Shown piece after piece: positions 6,907 to 9,345 of a DNA stretch of 9,345 nucleotides. The stretch comes from Fimenecus sp045593645. GTDB lineage: Bacteria; Bacillota; Clostridia; Oscillospirales; Acutalibacteraceae. The DNA lies in NCBI GenBank assembly GCA_045593645.1, contig JAZNWZ010000117.1, positions 1 to 9,345 on the forward strand, given 5' to 3'. A program made the translations under genes and the position numbers. Within the stretch, counting starts at the first letter, position 1, and every line of letters begins with the position of its first letter. The notes beneath the pieces are model-generated. The model was not told where the DNA came from and did not search any database. It saw nothing but the letters and a program-made list of their open reading frames with translations.

Positions 6907-6935
6907 TTGCAAAATTATAATAGTTGTTTTATAAT
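6907..6935 (+). promoter_or_regulatory. Sigma-A promoter of the sulfatase gene
   Basis: TTGCAA (6907-6912), a 17-base spacer and TATAAT (6930-6935). Transcription should start near 6942, downstream of the alternative TTG start at 6924, which helps exclude that start. Confidence 0.75.
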
Positions 6936-6944
6936 TTATTTATC

Positions 6945-6952
6945 AAAGGTGG
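6945..6952 (+). promoter_or_regulatory. Ribosome binding site deciding the sulfatase start
   Basis: AAAGGTGG lies 7 bases before ATG 6960. The longer frame starting at TTG 6924 would run through this site and the -10 box, so ATG 6960 is chosen. Confidence 0.8.
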
Positions 6953-6959
6953 TGCTTTT

Positions 6960-8366
6960 ATGCAGAAAAAACCAAATGTATTATTTATTGTAACTGACGA
7001 CCAACGATTTGACACAATTCATGCATTAGGCAATAATGAAATTATTACTCCAAATCTTGATAAACTTGTGGCTCGTGGTACTTCCTTTGTCCGTGCTCAT
7101 ATTGCAGGTGGCACTTGTGGTGCTGTTTGTATGCCAAGCCGTGCAATGATTTTGTCAGGTAGAAATCCATTTCATTTAGAAGAGTTAGGTGGCAATATTC
7201 CACCTGAGCATAAAACACTTGCTGAAACCTTTAAAAATAACGGGTATGAAACTATTGGTCTTGGTAAATGGCATAATGGCTGCCCTGCTTATGCAAGAAG
7301 CTTTACACAGGGTGCAAAAGTCTTTTTTGGTGGTATGTGGGACCATTGGAATGTGCCAACCTGCCGTTATGACCCTACTGGAAAATATGACAATGTAATC
7401 AACTTCGTTGTTGATTTTTATAATGATAACCACCCGCAACAGCAACATTGTGACGAGTTTGTACCGGGCAAGCATTCAAGTACCTTGCTGACTGACTCTG
7501 CTATTGAGTTGCTTAAAGAAAATGTGGGTAAGGATAAGCCATTCTTTATGTATCTTGCCTATTTAGCACCACACGACCCTCGCACAATGCCTGATGAATT
7601 TCGTCAAATGTATGATGCAGAAAAAATCACAATTCCACCTAATTTTCAAGAAATAATTGATACAAATTATCCTCTTATGGTGCACCGTGATGAGCATCTT
7701 GCTTCATATCCAAGAGAAAAAGAAGAAATCAAACGCCATATTGCAGAGTATTTTGCAATGATAACTCATTTGGATTATGAAATCGGTAGATTGCTTGATG
7801 CATTGCATCAGTCAGGTGAAGAAGAAAATACAATTGTCGTGTTTACAGGGGACAATGGGCTTGCAGTAGGACAACACGGTTGGCTTGGAAAAGAAGATAT
7901 TTACGAGCACGGTGTTCGTGTTCCACTTATTATGGCAGGACCTGATATTGCACAAAATACAAAGAATGACGCTTATGTTTATCTCTATGATATATTCCCA
8001 ACTCTTTGTGAAAAGGTAGGCATTGATATTCCGTCTTCAGTTGATGGCAAAAGCTTTGCACAACTTCTTGACGGTGAACACGGAGATACTTTTCGTGATG
8101 AATTGTATCTTATTTTCGATAAGTTTGTCCGTGGCGTAAAGGACGATAATTACAAGCTTATTGAATATCGTAATGGAGATAAGCAAGAAGATAAATGGAC
8201 ATTTCTTTATGATATTAAAAATGACCCTTGGGAAACCAAAAATCTTGCTAATGACGAAAAATTTGCACATAAAGTTCAAGAAATGCGAGAGAAAATGCTC
8301 AAGCATAGGGATGAGTGGGAAGAACAAACTCATCCTTGGGGTGTAGATTTCTGGCCAAGATTTTAA
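6960..8366 (+). CDS. Type I (formylglycine) sulfatase, cytoplasmic
   Basis: A 468-residue sulfatase of the alkaline phosphatase superfamily that removes sulfate esters. The active site is complete by eye: Asp13-Asp14 (VTDDQ) and Asp298-Asn299 (FTGDNG) for the metal; CMPSR at 57-61, the CxPSR signature whose Cys57 is converted to formylglycine; SGR at 66-68; GKWH at 102-105; APHDPR with His205; and HGWLGK with His306 and Lys311. A cysteine-type site needs an anaerobic sulfatase-maturating radical SAM enzyme (anSME), which is not in this window. No signal peptide is present, so it should act on imported substrate, unlike the exported sulfatases of Bacteroides. The subfamily and substrate cannot be assigned from memory. 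The gene has its own promoter; the 64-base gap to the glycosidase gene has no terminator, so the two may be co-transcribed. Confidence 0.94.
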   Translation: MQKKPNVLFIVTDDQRFDTIHALGNNEIITPNLDKLVARGTSFVRAHIAGGTCGAVCMPSRAMILSGRNPFHLEELGGNIPPEHKTLAETFKNNGYETIGLGKWHNGCPAYARSFTQGAKVFFGGMWDHWNVPTCRYDPTGKYDNVINFVVDFYNDNHPQQQHCDEFVPGKHSSTLLTDSAIELLKENVGKDKPFFMYLAYLAPHDPRTMPDEFRQMYDAEKITIPPNFQEIIDTNYPLMVHRDEHLASYPREKEEIKRHIAEYFAMITHLDYEIGRLLDALHQSGEEENTIVVFTGDNGLAVGQHGWLGKEDIYEHGVRVPLIMAGPDIAQNTKNDAYVYLYDIFPTLCEKVGIDIPSSVDGKSFAQLLDGEHGDTFRDELYLIFDKFVRGVKDDNYKLIEYRNGDKQEDKWTFLYDIKNDPWETKNLANDEKFAHKVQEMREKMLKHRDEWEEQTHPWGVDFWPRF

Positions 8367-8371
8367 CTTAA

Positions 8372-8405
8372 TTGAAATAAAAATTGAACTACGTTATATT
8401 ATAAT
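8372..8405 (+). promoter_or_regulatory. Probable promoter of the GH127-like gene
   Basis: TTGAAA (8372-8377), a 17-base spacer and TATATT (8395-8400), overlapping a perfect TATAAT (8400-8405) that lacks a well-placed -35. ATTGAA occurs twice, 12 bases apart (8371-8376 and 8383-8388). It may supplement transcription from the sulfatase promoter. Confidence 0.5.
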
Positions 8406-8430
8406 AAATTAGTGGAAAGGTGTTAAAACA

Positions 8431-9345
8431 ATGGCTAAATGGCAGTTTTATACTACAAAAGAATTGAAACCACAAGGTTGGATTAAACGTCAATTAGAAA
8501 TTCAGGCAGAAGGCTTAAGTGGTAATCTTCATAAGATATGGCCAGATGTTCGCGACAGCGCGTGGATTGGTGGAAATCGTGAGGGATGGGAAAGAGTACC
8601 TTACTGGCTTGACGGTTATATTCCACTTGCATATCTTTTACAAGACGAAGAAATGATTGCAACAGTAAAAAAATATGTTGATGCTATTGTTTGTGCTCAA
8701 GAGGATGATGGTTGGATTTGTCCTTGCGAAAAAGATAAAAGAGAAAAATATGATACTTGGGCAATTCAACTTCTTTGTAAAGTACTTAAAGTATATTATG
8801 ATTGCTCAGGGGACGAGAGAATTCCTGAAGTAATTTATAAAGTGCTTAAAAACTATTATGAACTTCTTAAAAGTGGAAAAATCAAATTGTTCCAATGGGC
8901 AAAATACAGATGGTTTGAGTCTTTTATTTCACTTAATTTTTTATACGAAAAGTATCAGGAAGACTGGATAAAAGACCTTGCAAAAATCATTAAAGAACAA
9001 GGCTTTGACTATAATACAACAACAGAAAAATGGAAAAAGCCAAGTCATATGTGGGTGTTGAATACTCACATAGTAAATATGACTATGATGCTCAAAAGTG
9101 AAGCAGTTTCTCACGAGTTGTTAGGTGAGAAATACACAGACAATGCTGAAAAACTTCGCTTAATTCTTGATAAATATAATGGTACTGCTTTTGAAGGCTT
9201 TACAGGGGACGAGGTGCTTTCAGGACTTGACCCAACAAAAGGTACAGAGTGCTGTGCAGTTGTTGAGCAAATGTATTCTTATGAAGAAATTTTTGCTCAC
9301 ACAGGGGACAACAAGTGGTTAGAGCGTCTTGAGGTGCTTGGTTTT
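8431..9345 (+). CDS. GH127/DUF1680-superfamily glycosidase, N-terminal part (3' end outside window)
   Basis: An open frame of 305 codons runs to the window end without a stop. The sequence resembles the beta-L-arabinofuranosidase-like superfamily (PF07944, GH127 and relatives), retaining glycosidases with an (alpha/alpha)6 barrel: aromatic-rich WPDVRDSAWIGG (37-48), WERVPYWLDGYIPLAYLL (53-70), EDDGWICP (91-98), and GDEVLSGLDPTKGTECC (259-275) followed by VVEQMYSYEEIFAHTGD. In GH127 HypBA1, Glu338 and Cys340 of an ETC motif bind zinc; Glu273-Cys274-Cys275 fits that position, and Glu261 is a candidate for the acid/base. The CC pair that supplies the nucleophile would lie beyond the window. No signal peptide is present, so it should be cytoplasmic. 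Start: AAAGG at 8416-8420, 10 bases before ATG. The substrate is unknown; many members of this superfamily are not arabinofuranosidases. Confidence 0.82.
   Translation, partial: MAKWQFYTTKELKPQGWIKRQLEIQAEGLSGNLHKIWPDVRDSAWIGGNREGWERVPYWLDGYIPLAYLLQDEEMIATVKKYVDAIVCAQEDDGWICPCEKDKREKYDTWAIQLLCKVLKVYYDCSGDERIPEVIYKVLKNYYELLKSGKIKLFQWAKYRWFESFISLNFLYEKYQEDWIKDLAKIIKEQGFDYNTTTEKWKKPSHMWVLNTHIVNMTMMLKSEAVSHELLGEKYTDNAEKLRLILDKYNGTAFEGFTGDEVLSGLDPTKGTECCAVVEQMYSYEEIFAHTGDNKWLERLEVLGF

Noticed and set aside
6924..6959. TTG start for the sulfatase
   Set aside because: The extension runs through the -10 box and the ribosome binding site, and ATG 6960 begins just before the family's conserved PNVLFIVTDD.

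Overview
The window reads as ordinary chromosomal DNA from an AT-rich, Gram-positive anaerobe of the Clostridia (an Oscillospiraceae/Ruminococcaceae-type gut organism is my best guess). The basis is a clostridial-type pyruvate phosphate dikinase, A/T-ending codons, AGGAGG-type ribosome binding sites, short GC hairpin plus T-run terminators, and a cysteine-type sulfatase without a signal peptide. Every gene is on the + strand and all six visible stop codons are TAA. I see no RNA genes, CRISPR arrays, insertion sequences or attachment sites.

Layout: (1) 1-1797, the C-terminal two thirds of ppdK, with the codon use of a highly expressed gene, closed by a strong terminator. (2) 1912-2295, a small zinc-ribbon membrane protein with its own promoter, followed by a 239-base gap (2296-2534) holding small inverted repeats, a terminator and the next promoter. 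(3) 2535-4169, a transporter of the GPH (MelB-like) family. (4) 4382-5383, a TraB/GumN-family lipoprotein. (5) 5479-6870, a major facilitator transporter. (6) 6960-8366, a type I sulfatase with a complete active site. (7) 8431 to the window end, the first 305 residues of a GH127/DUF1680-type glycosidase.

Each gene start has a good sigma-A promoter (17-18 base spacer). Terminators follow ppdK, the zinc-ribbon gene, the GPH gene and the MFS gene. Likely transcription units are therefore ppdK; zinc-ribbon; GPH; TraB (possibly reading into MFS); and sulfatase (possibly reading into the glycosidase). The sulfatase and glycosidase both lack export signals, and with the two transporters they suggest uptake of a sulfated oligosaccharide or glycoside followed by desulfation and hydrolysis inside the cell. 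The substrate cannot be read from the sequence.

The most striking observation is in ppdK. The residue that aligns with the essential catalytic cysteine of PPDK (Cys831 of the Clostridium symbiosum enzyme, motif GICGEHGG) is serine here, while the normally invariant serine of the neighbouring strand (FSFGTNDL) is cysteine. This looks like a reciprocal Ser/Cys exchange in an otherwise intact active site. Also notable are a GPH transporter without the usual cation-binding aspartates and an over-represented octamer CAGGGGAC.
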